Below, one piece after another: positions 45,185-56,224 of a DNA stretch of 64,000 bases. The notes under the pieces are model-generated. The model saw only the letters and a list, made by a program, of their open reading frames with translations. It was not told the origin of the DNA and searched no databases. The DNA is taken from the NCBI GenBank assembly GCA_018417955.1, contig JACTVC010000024.1:806001-870000 (forward strand), read 5' to 3'. The stretch comes from Laccaria trichodermophora. Lineage: Eukaryota > Basidiomycota > Agaricomycetes > Agaricales > Hydnangiaceae. Position 1 is the stretch's first letter. Each line of letters begins with the position of its first letter. The position numbers and the translations under genes are program-made.

Positions 45185-46110
45185 GCCTAGGGCTGCAAAC
45201 AAGGTTAGAAAGGGAGGGGACAATGACAACAGGGTGCGCCGTGATCCTGGGGCTGCAAACAAGGTAAGCGAGAGGGGGGTGATGACGACGGGGTGGGCAC
45301 TCACCATTCCACAGCGCCCATGCCACGGCATGGGTGCTGTCACGTGCAAACGATATATGTGGTATGGGCGCCGCATTCGCGCCGTGATCCTGGCTGCAAA
45401 CGAGGTAAGTGAGAGGGGGGGTGATGACGAAGGGGTGGGCACCCACCATTCCACATGGGCGCTGTCGCGTGCAAAAGATATACGTGGCGTGGGCGTTGCA
45501 TTCGCGCCGTGATCCTGGGGCTACAAACGAGGTAAGTGAGAGGGGGTGATGACAATAGGGTGGGCACTCACCATTCGACAGCGCCCATGCCATGGCATGG
45601 GCGCTGTCGCGTGCAAACGACGTACGTGGTGTGGGCGCTGCATTCGTGTGGTATCCTGCATGTGCCGTGATTCTGGGGCTGCAAAAGAGGTAAGCGAGAG
45701 GGGGTGATGACGAGGGGATGGGCACTCACCATTCGACAACGCCCATGCCACGGCATGGGCGCTGTCGTGTGCAAACGACGTACGTGGTGTGGGCGCCGCA
45801 TTCGTGTGGTATCCTGCGTGCGTCGTGATCCTGGGGCTGCATAGGAAAGTGAGAAGGGGGCAATGACGATGACGTGGCATTCCAGAGCACCCATGCCCAC
45901 GGCATGGGCGCTGTCACCTCTCGGTTGCTTGCTGCTTTCTGCAAAAGAGGTTAGCGAGGGAAGGGGGACGGCGACGTGGTTGTGTGGCTCACCAATCTGA
46001 CAGCGCCCATGACTGGGCGCTGTCCTCGTTTCTTCGTTGGCTTCGTGCCGCATGCTGCTTTGGGGCTTGATGACGTGGCGGCGAGAGGCGTCGAGAGTGA
46101 CGTGGCGTGG
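45185..46110. repeat. GC-rich tandem array with perfect 28-bp palindrome
   Basis: About six units of roughly 130-160 bp. Each has a palindrome with arms CAGCGCCCATGCC/GGCATGGGCGCTG (perfect at about 45578-45606, imperfect in others near 45310, 45450, 45741, 45889 and 45999). Around it run cgccgtgatcctggggctgcaaac, ggtaagcgagaggggg and gatgacgaygggg. GC content and CG frequency far exceed the flanks. On the minus strand every unit also shows a pyrimidine tract plus cgtttgcag, and later ggtgagtgccc, so each looks like a small exon with splice signals. Long minus-strand ORFs repeat SARDSAHAMAWALSNGEC-like peptides but lack gene-like ends. Bases 46075-46130 hold a short second repeat (gcgagaggcgtcgaga). 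Confidence 0.8.
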
Positions 46111-46479
46111 CAGCGAGAGGCGTCGAGAATGACCGACACCACCGCCGACGTTGTGGAACGTCAGCGGTGGTGCATCGGGGGTGGTAAAGGATAGGTGGTG
46201 GTGGTGGAAGAGAAAGGGAAGGTCACGCAGGTGTGACCATCCTGGAAACAACAAACGTGATGCTCTGAATGACGTTTGAACCTCACGGGTAAGTCACGTG
46301 ACACAACCCCGCAGACTGAACAAAATGCTCAATCCTTCTTTCAGCTAAGACTTAACTTTACTTATGTTTAATCACTACAAAATTACTAGTCTTTCAAATA
46401 CTACATTTATATCACTGATTTATCACATTTTCGCTTTTTTGTCTATTAATAATTAATAACAATAGGCAATCTATTAATG

Positions 46480-46840
46480 TTCCATTCAGTCCAGTCCAGT
46501 GGAGTCCACTGGACTGCCACTGGACTCTAGCATTGGTATAATGTTTGTTGTAATTCAGTTAATATTCCAGTGGACTGGACTGGACTGGACTGGACTGGAC
46601 TCCAGTGGACTGGGCATTCTGCCAGCCAATCTGGCCTGGTAAGAGGGCCACTGGAATCCACTGGAGTCCACTGGAGTCCACTGGAGTCCACTGGAGTCCA
46701 TATGGATTACGTGGGGGATGGTAAAGACCTCATTATGTGCCGGCTTGAGCCAGCTTTGAGTCATCTAAAAGCCAAGCCAAGCCACTTAAGGAAATTTAGC
46801 TGGCTTACATAAGCTGGCTCTCGGCTAGCCAAGCCGCGGC
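46480..46840 (+). repeat. SINE-type tail islands (GGAGTCCA and AGCC words)
   Basis: Two GGAGTCCACTGGACT-rich stretches (46488-46530 and 46565-46700) end with GTGGGGGATGGTAAAGACCTC at 46711-46731. An AGCC/GGCT island follows immediately. No tRNA-like boxes were found. Confidence 0.65.
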
Positions 46841-46889
46841 AACACTATGGAGAGGGAGAGAGTGGTGAGCAGCAAGGGAGGGTAAGGGA

Positions 46890-47420
46890 GTGGTCTTGTT
46901 GGCACACATTGTTGACATGTCATCATGTTGTGTTGTCATTTCATGTGTCATCATTTTCATGAGTTGTTGTCCTCACTGGTGTTGGGTCTGCTGGGTCTTG
47001 CATTGTGGGTGTTGGGTGTCGTTTCATGGGTGGCCTGTGGTTTTCATAGGCACTGTGGTGTTTTTGTGGGTGTTAGGATGTTTTTGGGGTGCTAGGGTGT
47101 TTTTGTGGGCATTGTCCTTGTTGGCACACATTGTTGATGTGTTGTGTCACATTTTTGCATGTCATTGACCTCATGTGTGGGTGCTGGGTGATGTTCTGTG
47201 GGTGCTGGGTGCTGTTCTGTGGGTGCTGGTGTGTTTTGTGGGTGCTGGAGCATTTTTGTGGGTGCTGAGGAGCTTCTGGGGGTGGTGGCAGTTGAAAAGT
47301 GAGCAGTGGGGGGCAAGGAGGCTTGCCACATTGACGGGGCACCTGAAGAGTGAGCAGTGGGGGTGGAGGGACCTGCTACTCACTTTGTTGGTTGATGGTG
47401 GTGCCACATTGTTGTTGTCT
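46890..47420 (+). repeat. GT-rich block (gtgggtgctg repeats)
   Basis: Tandem tgtgggtgctggtgttttg-like units, with ggcacacattgttgaygtgtyrtg occurring twice (46905 and 47128). No gene is supported. Confidence 0.7.
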
Positions 47421-47639
47421 GGTTGATGATGGGCACTTGTGGGTGGCTGTCATCATTACCATTCATTCCTGGTGTATCATGGCCATTGTTGGGTTGTGCA
47501 GCATCATCGTGGTTGTCAATGTGGTTGGTGGGAGGGAATAGAGTGGGGAAGAGGTTGATTGGTGAGTGAAAAGGAAAGAGTGTTGTATTTGTTTGGTAGT
47601 GTTGCCTTTGTTTGGTAACAGAAGTAAAATAAACAAACA

Positions 47640-47830
47640 AATGAAGATTCTGTTGCATTCTGTTCCTGTGAATTCCAGTCTCAATTCTGGAATGCCCAAA
47701 TTCTGCCAGAATGGTAAGGCACCAGAATGAAAAACATAACAGGCCTCCCTGCCAAATTTCATTCCACTGGAATCTGCCAGAATGACTGGATTCCTGCAGG
47801 AATCAGGGGGGCACTGATAAGATCTTGCTC
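47640..47830 (+). repeat. SINE-tail-like island (GGAATCC/TTCCAGAATGG words)
   Basis: Words such as attctgccagaatgg and tcattccactggaatc recur; the end is gcaggaatcaggggggcactgataag, a variant of the shared terminus. Confidence 0.45.
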
Positions 47831-47856
47831 TAACCAATAACAATTCAAAGAATACC

Positions 47857-48051
47857 ATGACTCCAAAAGGAAAGCAATCAATTGAAAAGCCAACACCGAT
47901 TCGTAAATCAATGGAGAATGCAAAGGAAATAGTGGTGGAAGGTGAGGGCACTGGAAAGCAGAAGGCAAGGCCTGTATATGATGAGGAGCAGCATGTGCTT
48001 AATGATCTGAAGGTGCATCCAAATATTCCTGAGCCAAAAATGTTATGCTAA
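47857..48051 (+). CDS. Small hypothetical ORF, 64 codons
   Basis: MTPKGKQSIEKPTPIRKSME.. is Lys/Glu-rich and hydrophilic, with no hydrophobic core and no domain I know. It could be the first exon of a decayed gene. Composition differs from the repeats around it, which is the only reason to list it. No donor site or further exon was identified with confidence. Confidence 0.2.
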   Translation: MTPKGKQSIEKPTPIRKSMENAKEIVVEGEGTGKQKARPVYDEEQHVLNDLKVHPNIPEPKMLC

Positions 48052-48259
48052 ATATGCCAATAGTGTGTTTGGTGTTCTGTTTGTGATAAGAAAAGAACCA
48101 AAGACATGACTGGTGGCCCCACTTTTATCATAAAACTAAGGCAAGTGCCTGCAGAGCTATGTACATAAGTCCACAAGTTTTATGAAAGGCCTTTCATAGA
48201 TGTGTCCTCTGTTTTTCTTTCTCATAAAGCCTATGGTCCTTTCATAAAATGTAGGCAAG

Positions 48260-48700
48260 GCCAGAGGGTGCTTCTCATAACTAACCCTGTGCACTTTCAA
48301 TAGATATTTCATTCACTTGGTTAGGTGTATTCATTGCCTCTTTTATAATCAATGTGGTGAATATCTTATTGGGAATGTTGGCTGCTTTCATTGAACTTTT
48401 CATAATAAATGTTGTAAAATTGCAATAGATATTTCAATCCCTAGATTAGGCTTATTCATTGCCTCTTTCATAATTAATGTGGTGCACTTTCATTGAATAT
48501 TTCATGGGTGCTTTCATTGCACTTTTCATAAATGAACCCTGTGCAATTTCAATGAATATTTCATTTACTAGGTTAGATGTATTCATTGCCTCTTTCATAA
48601 TTAATGTGGTGCACTTTGATTGTTCATTGGGATTTTTCATTGTGTATCTGTCAATACCTACCCTATGTGTCAGAAATTTCACAGCCATCTGATAAGGCAT
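48260..48700 (+). repeat. Tandem array, about 115-bp unit
   Basis: Three to four copies of ttcaatrratatttcattyactaggttagrtgtattcattgcctctttcataattaatgtggtgcactttcattg. It encodes nothing convincing. Confidence 0.75.
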
Positions 48701-48849
48701 CAGCCTTATAATGTAGATTACCAGTATCATCAGGCCTGATCAGAGGGCATTTTCCTCTCACGATGGTGTGCCAAGTGTGATAAGGTTTGGCTCTATTTTA
48801 GAATGGGGTCCAGGGTTATCACAACTAATAAGATCCCAAGTGTGTTGGC

Positions 48850-49000
48850 TTGCAGGGAGTGAGGTGGGTGTGGGGTTGACGACAATGGTGAGGGGCTGAA
48901 GATGACAGTGAGTGGTTGACAATGATGGTGGGCATGGGTAGTGGGTGGTTGGCTGTGGGTTGCATGAACAAGATGGTGGTGGGGGGGAAGAAAGGATGGT
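48850..49000 (+). repeat. GT-rich block upstream of SINE-like element 2
   Basis: ggtggttggctgtgggttg and gacaatgatggtgggcatggg stretches. It lies about 100 bp before the tRNA-like head. Confidence 0.5.
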
Positions 49001-49090
49001 TGTTTGATGTGTCAACAAACAACCAGCACGTGTGTTTGTGTGTGGAACATGCCGAGTGTCAAGGGTGATATACAGTGCTAGTTTGCATTA

Positions 49091-49433
49091 CATATATAAG
49101 CCCTCATGGTTCAATGGTTATATACACAGTCATGTTGGCTGCTACTTTCTGTGAGCTTGAGTGTTCAATTCTCACCCCTGCACATTATTTTTTATCTATA
49201 ATAAATAATGTAATACAAGTGCAGGCTATTGATCCATATGGACACCAGATGGATTCTCACTCAGTGAGTTCATATAACCCTGTGTCCTAATGTGGAGTCC
49301 AGATGGATTCTAGACAAAAATTTGGCTGGGTTACCACCCCAAAAAAATTGTCTAAACTCCACCTGGAGTCCAGGTGGACCCCTGGAGTCCATATGGAGTC
49401 CATATGGAATCTGTGGGGGAGGGTAAAGTCCTC
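49091..49433 (+). mobile_element. tRNA-derived SINE-like element 2
   Basis: An A-box-like ATGGTTCAATGG (about 49106) and a B-box-like GTGTTCAATTCTCACC (about 49161) follow gccctc. Then comes an AT-rich ttattttttatctataataaataatg segment, a tail of ggagtccagatgg/ccatatggac words, and the terminus GTGGGGGAGGGTAAAGTCCTC at 49413-49433. This is the clearest head-to-tail example in the window. Confidence 0.6.
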
Positions 49434-49469
49434 TCATCAGGATAAGGTTGGAGTTGAAAAGAACTTAGT

Positions 49470-49695
49470 CTGCTTGATTCCAATCCCATTCCAGTCTTAT
49501 TCCTGTGGATTCCACTGGAATTTCACTGGAATGACTGGATTCCTGCAGGAATAGGTGGGGCACTGTAAAGTACTGTAGGGATTTACTCAGACTCCACTAG
49601 GACTGGGACACAAAATTTGTGTAGTGATCAGCCAACATAAAAATTATCTGAGTTCTAGTCTAGTCCAGTAGGAATAGGTGGGGGAGTGTAAAGAG
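49470..49695 (+). repeat. Two consecutive SINE-type tails
   Basis: The first has attccactggaatttcactggaatg words ending GGTGGGGCACTGTAAAGTACTG (49555-49577). The second has tctagtctagtccagtagg words ending GGTGGGGGAGTGTAAAGAGCTCC (49677-49700). Neither has a tRNA-like head. Confidence 0.5.
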
Positions 49696-49947
49696 CTCCA
49701 ATTTTTTGGCAACTTACATGGAACTTAGGATTGAATGACATTGGATGACCTGTCATGTCAAAAATGGTTTAAGTTATGCCCCTGTCCATTGGAGGTCTGA
49801 CTTTGAGGTGAAGAGAAATCTGTTCCTGTTTCACCTACAAGGTATGGTTACCATTAAGAAATCAAAGGGTGGATGCCCATACATAATCCCTTATCACCAT
49901 GGGCTCAAATAACAAGGTGGCCTGGTCCAATTAGATTGGGTTTTCCT

Positions 49948-52900
49948 TCATTCCCAGCCCTTGGAAGACAATGGAAGCGGGTGAGTCATGACACTTACTG
50001 GACAAAGATTCTTGGTTGCCACCACCTGTTGCTCCACCTGGCAAAGATGGACCATCTGAATGGCTACCACCAGACTTTTGGAATGTGAAGTTTTTTTGGG
50101 GGCAGGTTCATCATGATTGACATCCATGTTACCTGGGCTGCTGGCTTTAATAGAGCTTGAATCCAAGTGGCTGTCTGAATCATTGTTGTCTGGATAGTTA
50201 CCATGGTGTTGAAGAAGATTGGGCCCATCAAAGACACTTTGCAAGAAATCAGACTCATTGGGGTTACGACTGACATTCATGTTACCTGGGCTGCTGGGTG
50301 GTTCAGAGCTCTAATCCAAGTAGCTTTCTGAACCAGATCCAGCATTCACAGGAGTTGATGTAGCAGACTGTGATGTGAGCTGGAGAGGATTTTGGAGTCC
50401 ATGGTGGGAGAGAGCAAGAGAAAATTCTCCCATGGTTGCCATGTACTACAAAAATTTCTCCAGGGTTTGACATTAAAGCCCTGAGGAATGTTGCACAACA
50501 TGGACAACAACATTTCAAGACTCTGATAACTGGACCATAGCCCTAAAAAACAAATGAGGAATAGATGACAGAAACAGAGTAAAATGATGATATTCTACCT
50601 GTAAGTCTGGCAATATGTTCATCTTTTTGTACTGGTCATCAGATGGGAAGTGCTTTGTAAAGGAATGTAGAAAGCTTGTAATACATGCTTCACAATGAAG
50701 GGTCCCTGTAAACAACATATTTTCCAATTGTGAGAAAAAGCCATTGTTTTCGCATTGTCCAAGGAGCTCATCCTTCAGTTCTCTAATTGAGGATGACATG
50801 TCCTTAGACAGTTCCTTTCTCTTATCTTTCTCAGTTGTAAGCTTGAGCAACAATTCCCATTCAAGGATCATGGTAAGAATCTGCTTGATGTCAGCATCTG
50901 AGCCCTGGTCAGTTGCCAGTGAATGAAAGATCCTTATCACCACTGAGCAGTGTGGAGATGTCCATGCTTTCAAACCCTTCTCCACAAGTTCATAATGATA
51001 TTTGTCACTTGTATCTTTGCATTTTTGAGTACACTCATTACAAGCATAATCATCTGAAGCTCTGATAATTCCATCTTCCCCCAAGAGTGAAAATGCTTGA
51101 GTAGTAACTTCTTTGATATTTAATCCATCATCAAATTCTGCATCAATTTCAGATTCCTCAGCAACTGTGTGAACAGATTGTTGTACAAATGCTTGCCAGA
51201 CATGAGCACATGTAATTGAAACTTCTCTTGTTCCATATGTATTGTTCCAGTACTCTGAAAATGCAGATGCTGAAGCATGGAAATTATACATAGCATTTAA
51301 AGCTGCCAGTGCAAAGCCACAATCAACCCAGATTGGTTGGCCAATTTTCAAATATTTGGCTGAGTTGATATAGACTTGTTTGAAAGTATTCTCAACAGTT
51401 GATGTATCTTCAAAGCTTTCATGATCAGCAGCATATAATGTTTTACAGTTTGGACACTTTCCAGTGAGCACTGGTACATGTTGGTATACTGTATGCCTTT
51501 TGATCAAAGTAACCAATGGTATGTCAGAACCTTTGGTGGATTGATGCAATGATCTTGGACTACAGTCTTGAGTTTGACATGCAAATGAAGGGGAACAGAT
51601 GACATAAGCTGGTTCTATCCTACTATGTGATAGAGGAAGTAATTTTCCTTTATAGTTTCCCTTCTCATCAAATGTTGATAGTTTTAGACAGCCAGCTAGT
51701 TTGTCAAGCTTTCCAGCAAGATCAACCTTTGCCTTTTGATCTGGCTTTCGTGCAAGTTCAATTTCAGAGAATAAAGTTTCAGTTCTCTTGTTTCCAAGTT
51801 TGTCCACTAGGGCATTGATCAATGCAATTATCCATCCTGAAATCTGGACTTTGTTTTCATCACCATATATCCATTGTTGTTGACAAAAATGAAGATTCAA
51901 TAGATCAGGATTTTCAAACAATGTGAATGACACTGCAAGAACAGTGGCCAAGGAAATATTAGAGCCAAAGATCATTTGGATTGTGTCACTGAAAGTACTA
52001 AATGGAATATTTGGAAGTGGTTATTGCACTGGAGTGGTGGCAGATGCACATAAAATTAAATTTGACCAGATGAAAAGCCAGACTAGAATCCAGTGCTGGA
52101 GTACAAGAGAGATAACTGATGGTAGAAACAAAAAAGCCAGTCTGAAAAAAAAAGTAGAACTATTGTACAAATCAGTTTTCTTTGTCCAGGCTCAAACCAC
52201 ACCAAAAAAAGAAACCAAAAAAAAGTCACAAGACTACTTACTCAGAAGCATCCTCATCCTCCTCTTCCTCTGAATCCCTTGCCTGTTTAACCTTCTTGTG
52301 CTTTCTCTGCACCACCCTGTCATGATTCTTTTTCTTTGGACTATCTGAAGCCTTCCTCTTTCCCTTCTGATCATGTTTCTTCATCTCTACCTCCTGATCT
52401 TTTTTCTCAAGCCAGTTCTTCAAGTTAGGAAAACCCAGATTTCAACTACCCTTCCCCCACAAATCTTCAGTGGAAAGGCAATCCTCTGCCTCATCAAGCC
52501 AGTCTTGCATCTCAGGATATTCCTGTGCTTGTAGAAATAGTGGCCTCCAATACTGATAGAACTGGGACTTGGTGATGAAGATCCCAATGAAGGTGACAAG
52601 GTTGGGAACTCAGACAGCTGCACTATCAAATTGTGCCTTCCACTCTTCATCCTTGCCCAAGCTCATAACTTTAGGAGTAGATTTACAATAGCCTTGAACT
52701 TCTGGTAAGATGAGCATAACCCAGATGATTCCAGAAAGGCAAGGTCTCTGTCAATCCCAAGATAGTCCAGAAGAAGAGCTTTGTGCTCTTTGGAAAGCTT
52801 AGAAGGGCCAGACACCCCAGATGTACTAACAGATGATGCAAGAGAATGTCCACGAGAATCAGAAGAAACTACTGATGAAGCACAAGGAACAGATCCTGGG

Positions 52901-54092
52901 TGAGAACTGATAGAAGTAGAGCGTCAATGGAATGATGGGGGGATTGCAGAGGCAACCACCTGGTCATTCTGCTAGATATAATTTGAGCCAAATTGAAATC
53001 AAGAACAAGCAATAAAACCTACCAGAAGAATATGTGTCACCTTACCAGTCTCATCCTCCTCCCAAACAGCAGCCTCATCATCCTCAACTACAATATTGTA
53101 ATGCCCCATGATAGACCACTGCTTCTATCTAAAACATAGACATGATAATTGTGTTCTGTGACAAAGCTTTATTATATATTGTATATCTATAAATAATGAA
53201 GTACTTTTACTGCACACAGAAGAATAGGACTTCGCAATTTTTTTCAGAATTGGGCCCAAAGTGTCATAACAGGGGGATCTGACATTCAGAAGTGAGGTGG
53301 CATTCTCGATGACAGCATCTGAAGGGGGTTGTTGCACAATTGTAACATTAATTCAGCCATTGGCAAGAGGTGCAATGTCTTGGGGCACATTACCAATGGA
53401 ATCACCTATATTGAAAGTATGTCCAAGAGCTTGCCCACGCAAAACACCTCCCATAGAATGTGAAGACCCATTAGCAGGTACTTCCTGCTCAGGAGGTGCA
53501 AGACCAGAAATATTGATATCTAGAAAATTCTAATAAATGGCAGAAATAACCAATTCAACCAAAATATTACCTTTGACTGACTGATCATGGCTTGTAGATT
53601 TATCAACATCTAGAAATAATAATAAACACATGGAACAACAATAATAAAATAAGTAATACCTTCACTGATGGGCTCATGATGATCAGAACCTGACTTGGCC
53701 TGACGACGGCCTCTTGGTGGGCCAAATCAGATAACCTCCTTCTCCTTTGGAGAAAGATTGATATCTAGACAGGTATAATAAATGGCTGAAGTGACCCAAT
53801 TAAAATCAAAATATTACCTTTGACTAAGTGATCATAGCTTGTAGATTTATTGACATCTAGAAAGAAAAAACACATGAAACAACAATAATAAAACAAGTAT
53901 TACCTTTACCCTCACCAACCTCATCATCCTCCCCATTGCTCTCCTTGTCAGTTTCTTCACCTGTGGCAGTAACTTCAGGCTCATGGTTGATACGTAAACG
54001 GCTGAATTTTTGTGAGGACACAATCCAGTCCACTGGATTCAACCCATTTTTGGGTAGCTTCCTCTGCCATCTTTGTGTTTTATTTCCCATGG
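49948..54092 (-). pseudogene. CxC-gene family, diverged copy with different C-terminus
   Basis: Exon by exon it parallels the gene at 40273-44934. N-terminal MGNKTQRWQRKLPKN leads to EPEVTATGEETDKESNGED and two short DVNKST/DVDKST exons. GSSHSMGGVLRGQALGHTFN follows, then RSPCYDTLGPILKKIAKSY, IMGHYNIVVEDDEAAVWEED and FITKSQFYQYWRPLF. A basic exon has a GTAAGT donor at the homologous place. The CxC5-type exon (51975-50515) has PSFACQTQDCSPRSLHQ, GKCPNCKTLYAADH and ACNECTQKCKD. Unlike the intact gene, no CxC6 cluster follows: the frame continues with a charged helix-rich segment, then by an intron at 50516-50580 into VLKCCCPCCATFLRALMS and, after a shift, a Ser/Asp tail. Stops: TGA after AQFDSAAV, a stop within the GKGS-NLGF region, and TAA before PLPNIPF. 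Confidence 0.65.
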
Positions 54093-54479
54093 TGAGTCTT
54101 CCTGGGTTGTGGCACAATGGCAGTGCAAGCCATGTTGACAGGAGGAATAAATCAGTAGTAGTGGCATGGTAGCAGAGTGGGTTGTTCCAGGAAGTGATCA
54201 TGATTGAGATCACCCAACAAAACATCATTGATGGCCCAAACAATGCAAAATGGAGAAACCAGTATAAAGTAAATGTCTCTCTGATAGATTCACTCCAGAG
54301 CATGTCATGATCCAGAGATTAGCACTGTTCATTGTTCCCAGCAATCCACCTTCTCTTTGTGTCTTTTTCCCACTGTTTCTCTTTCCTCTTTTCTTTTTGA
54401 CAAACAATGGGTTGCAACGCAACTCTGAGGTCTTTACGCTGCCACTGCTTTTCTGAGCAGACTCTGGCTGGACTCCATT

Positions 54480-54925
54480 GGACTGAGAGTATGCAGAACA
54501 GATGTAAGAACAAGACCACAACTGTCATGACACATGACTTATCTCAGATTACACCCAACAATGTCATCTATGTCCTCAAGGCAGGACAGGTGGTTGAGCG
54601 GGGATACTAGTATGACAAAGTTGTTGAGTGCAAAAAAGGGGGCATGGGCGAGTTTAGAAAGATGAGGGAGGCACAGCAGGAGACAGGTGGTTTTCTCCCA
54701 GAGAAGGATTGGGAGAGTGAGAGTGGGGGATGGCCAACATCCAGGATGCATTGGATGAGGAAAATGAGAAGGAGTGGGTTGGACATGTCCTGGACCATCT
54801 GAAGCATCAAAGCATGGCAGTACACCCCCTCACATTTGGTGCTTGGATGTTTGAAGCTGTAGCCAAGCTAGTCACCATTTCCATGCCTGCTCTCCTGCAT
54901 TCAAGATCCACCCAATCCTACTGAC
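54480..54925 (+). pseudogene. Ste6-type ABC transporter fragment (end of NBD1 and linker)
   Basis: KNKTTTVMTHDLSQI carries the H-loop His of an ABC ATPase. It is followed by NVIYVLKAGQVVERG (the usual VLxxGxVVExG strand), a TAG stop, then YDKVVECKKGG, GEFRKMREAQQETGGFLPE. A frame shift leads to LKHQSMAVHPLTFGAWMFEA. This order matches the end of the first nucleotide-binding domain and the linker before the second membrane domain of Ste6-like (a-factor pheromone exporter) transporters, as I know the family. Walker A, the signature motif and membrane segments are absent. The piece is flanked by repeats on both sides, so it is a stranded host-gene fragment rather than part of a gene. Family-level naming is tentative. 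Confidence 0.55.
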
Positions 54926-55019
54926 AAGTTCACTCCTACACTTGATTGTCAACAATGGCCTTCCAGTGTCAATGTTCCTATTTACATTATTCAAACATGG
55001 GGGGGGGCCAGTGAGAAGA

Positions 55020-55530
55020 TAATGTATTTAGGACTCCATTGACAACAACAAGCAACAGCACATAGTTACAAGCTCACCATGGCACTTTTTCCTAGAGCTA
55101 GGTGGATGGCAGCCTGCAGGGCATATTGGGGGCTGATGTGGCAGTGGTGAGGGTGGTCATTGTCGTTTGGCAGTGTAGCACCTGCAGCAAGGGCTGACAT
55201 GGCACATCAATGAGTGGGGGAGGTTGAGTGGGGGTTGGGACTCACTTGGATACCCCTGGCGTTGTCATCGTTTACCCCTCATGTTACCCTCAAGGTAACA
55301 TTGTTGCTTGAATCCACATGGCTCAGCTCAATGTCAGCGCTCACAGGGAGATGTGGGGAAAGAAGGGTGGGGACTCACCTGATGTTGTGTACAGTGGTGT
55401 TGGCAGTGGCAGAGGTGGTGGTGGTGGTGGTGGTGGTAATGGCTCGACAAGTGGTGAGAGGTGCAGGATGGTGGTGGTGGAAGGGCAACAACATGTGGCA
55501 TGATTTGTGCTGGGTTGGCAGAGCCAGAAA
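55020..55530 (+). repeat. GT/GGT-rich block upstream of SINE-like element 3
   Basis: It includes a (ggt)n run near 55415-55437 and gaggggggtgg..ttgtcgtt stretches. No gene is supported. Confidence 0.6.
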
Positions 55531-55567
55531 CGGTTATATGTAGACATTAATTTGTCTGCTAAGAAAT

Positions 55568-55840
55568 GGTGCTGTAGTGCAGTAGGTTGGATCACTGAAG
55601 CTATCCCTGTAGTCCTGGGTTCAATTCTTGCTCATGCCACTTTCTTTTTTAGTTTTATCATTACTATTACAAATAAAGTAATATGAAAATTGAACTAAAC
55701 AGACTCCTCCTGGACTCCTGGTGGATTGACCCTGGACTGAGTCTAGGTAGAATCCACACTGCTATCTGGCAAGTGGACTCCACTGACTTCATGTGGTTCA
55801 GGAGTCCACCTGGAATATGTGGGGCAAGGTAAAGTCCTCA
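55568..55840 (+). mobile_element. tRNA-derived SINE-like element 3
   Basis: tggtgctgtagtgcagtaggttgg (A-box-like) and GGGTTCAATTCTTGC (B-box, about 55616) are followed by an AT-rich ttttagttttatcattactattac segment. A tail of tcctcctggactcctgg/ggagtccacc words comes next, and the terminus is GTGGGGCAAGGTAAAGTCCTC (55820-55840). The layout is the same as element 2. Confidence 0.6.
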
Positions 55841-56224
55841 CTGATTGGGCTCTAGGTGGCCAATTTGTGAGTGTAGAGGCAACTGGCCCATAAAATAGGG
55901 TCCAGAGACAGTTGAGGAATCTAGGGTAATGAAAGAGTAAACTCTGGTACCACAGTCAGAGCTGTAATGAAAAAGAGAATTTCAACAAAAAATCACTTCA
56001 CTAGGGGAATTCAAAGTTGACGCAGGGCCGCTTAGAAACGGTTGCTACAGACTAATTTACTCCCATCAAAGCAATTCAACTTTGATCGCTCAACAAGTGC
56101 ATGAACTTTTAATCACTTAATTTGTTTCAGAGTTTCAATTTTTCGACAGTGTGATTGATGTGAGATCTTGAGCAGATCTTCACCTGATAACCCATTTCAC
56201 GCATTTCTACACAGTCCTACACCC

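Noticed and set aside
45087..46254. Minus-strand ORFs of 212 and 228 codons in the GC-rich array
   Set aside because: Length comes from the repeat and high GC. Peptides repeat in several frames and no domain is seen. Kept only as a possible micro-exon pattern.
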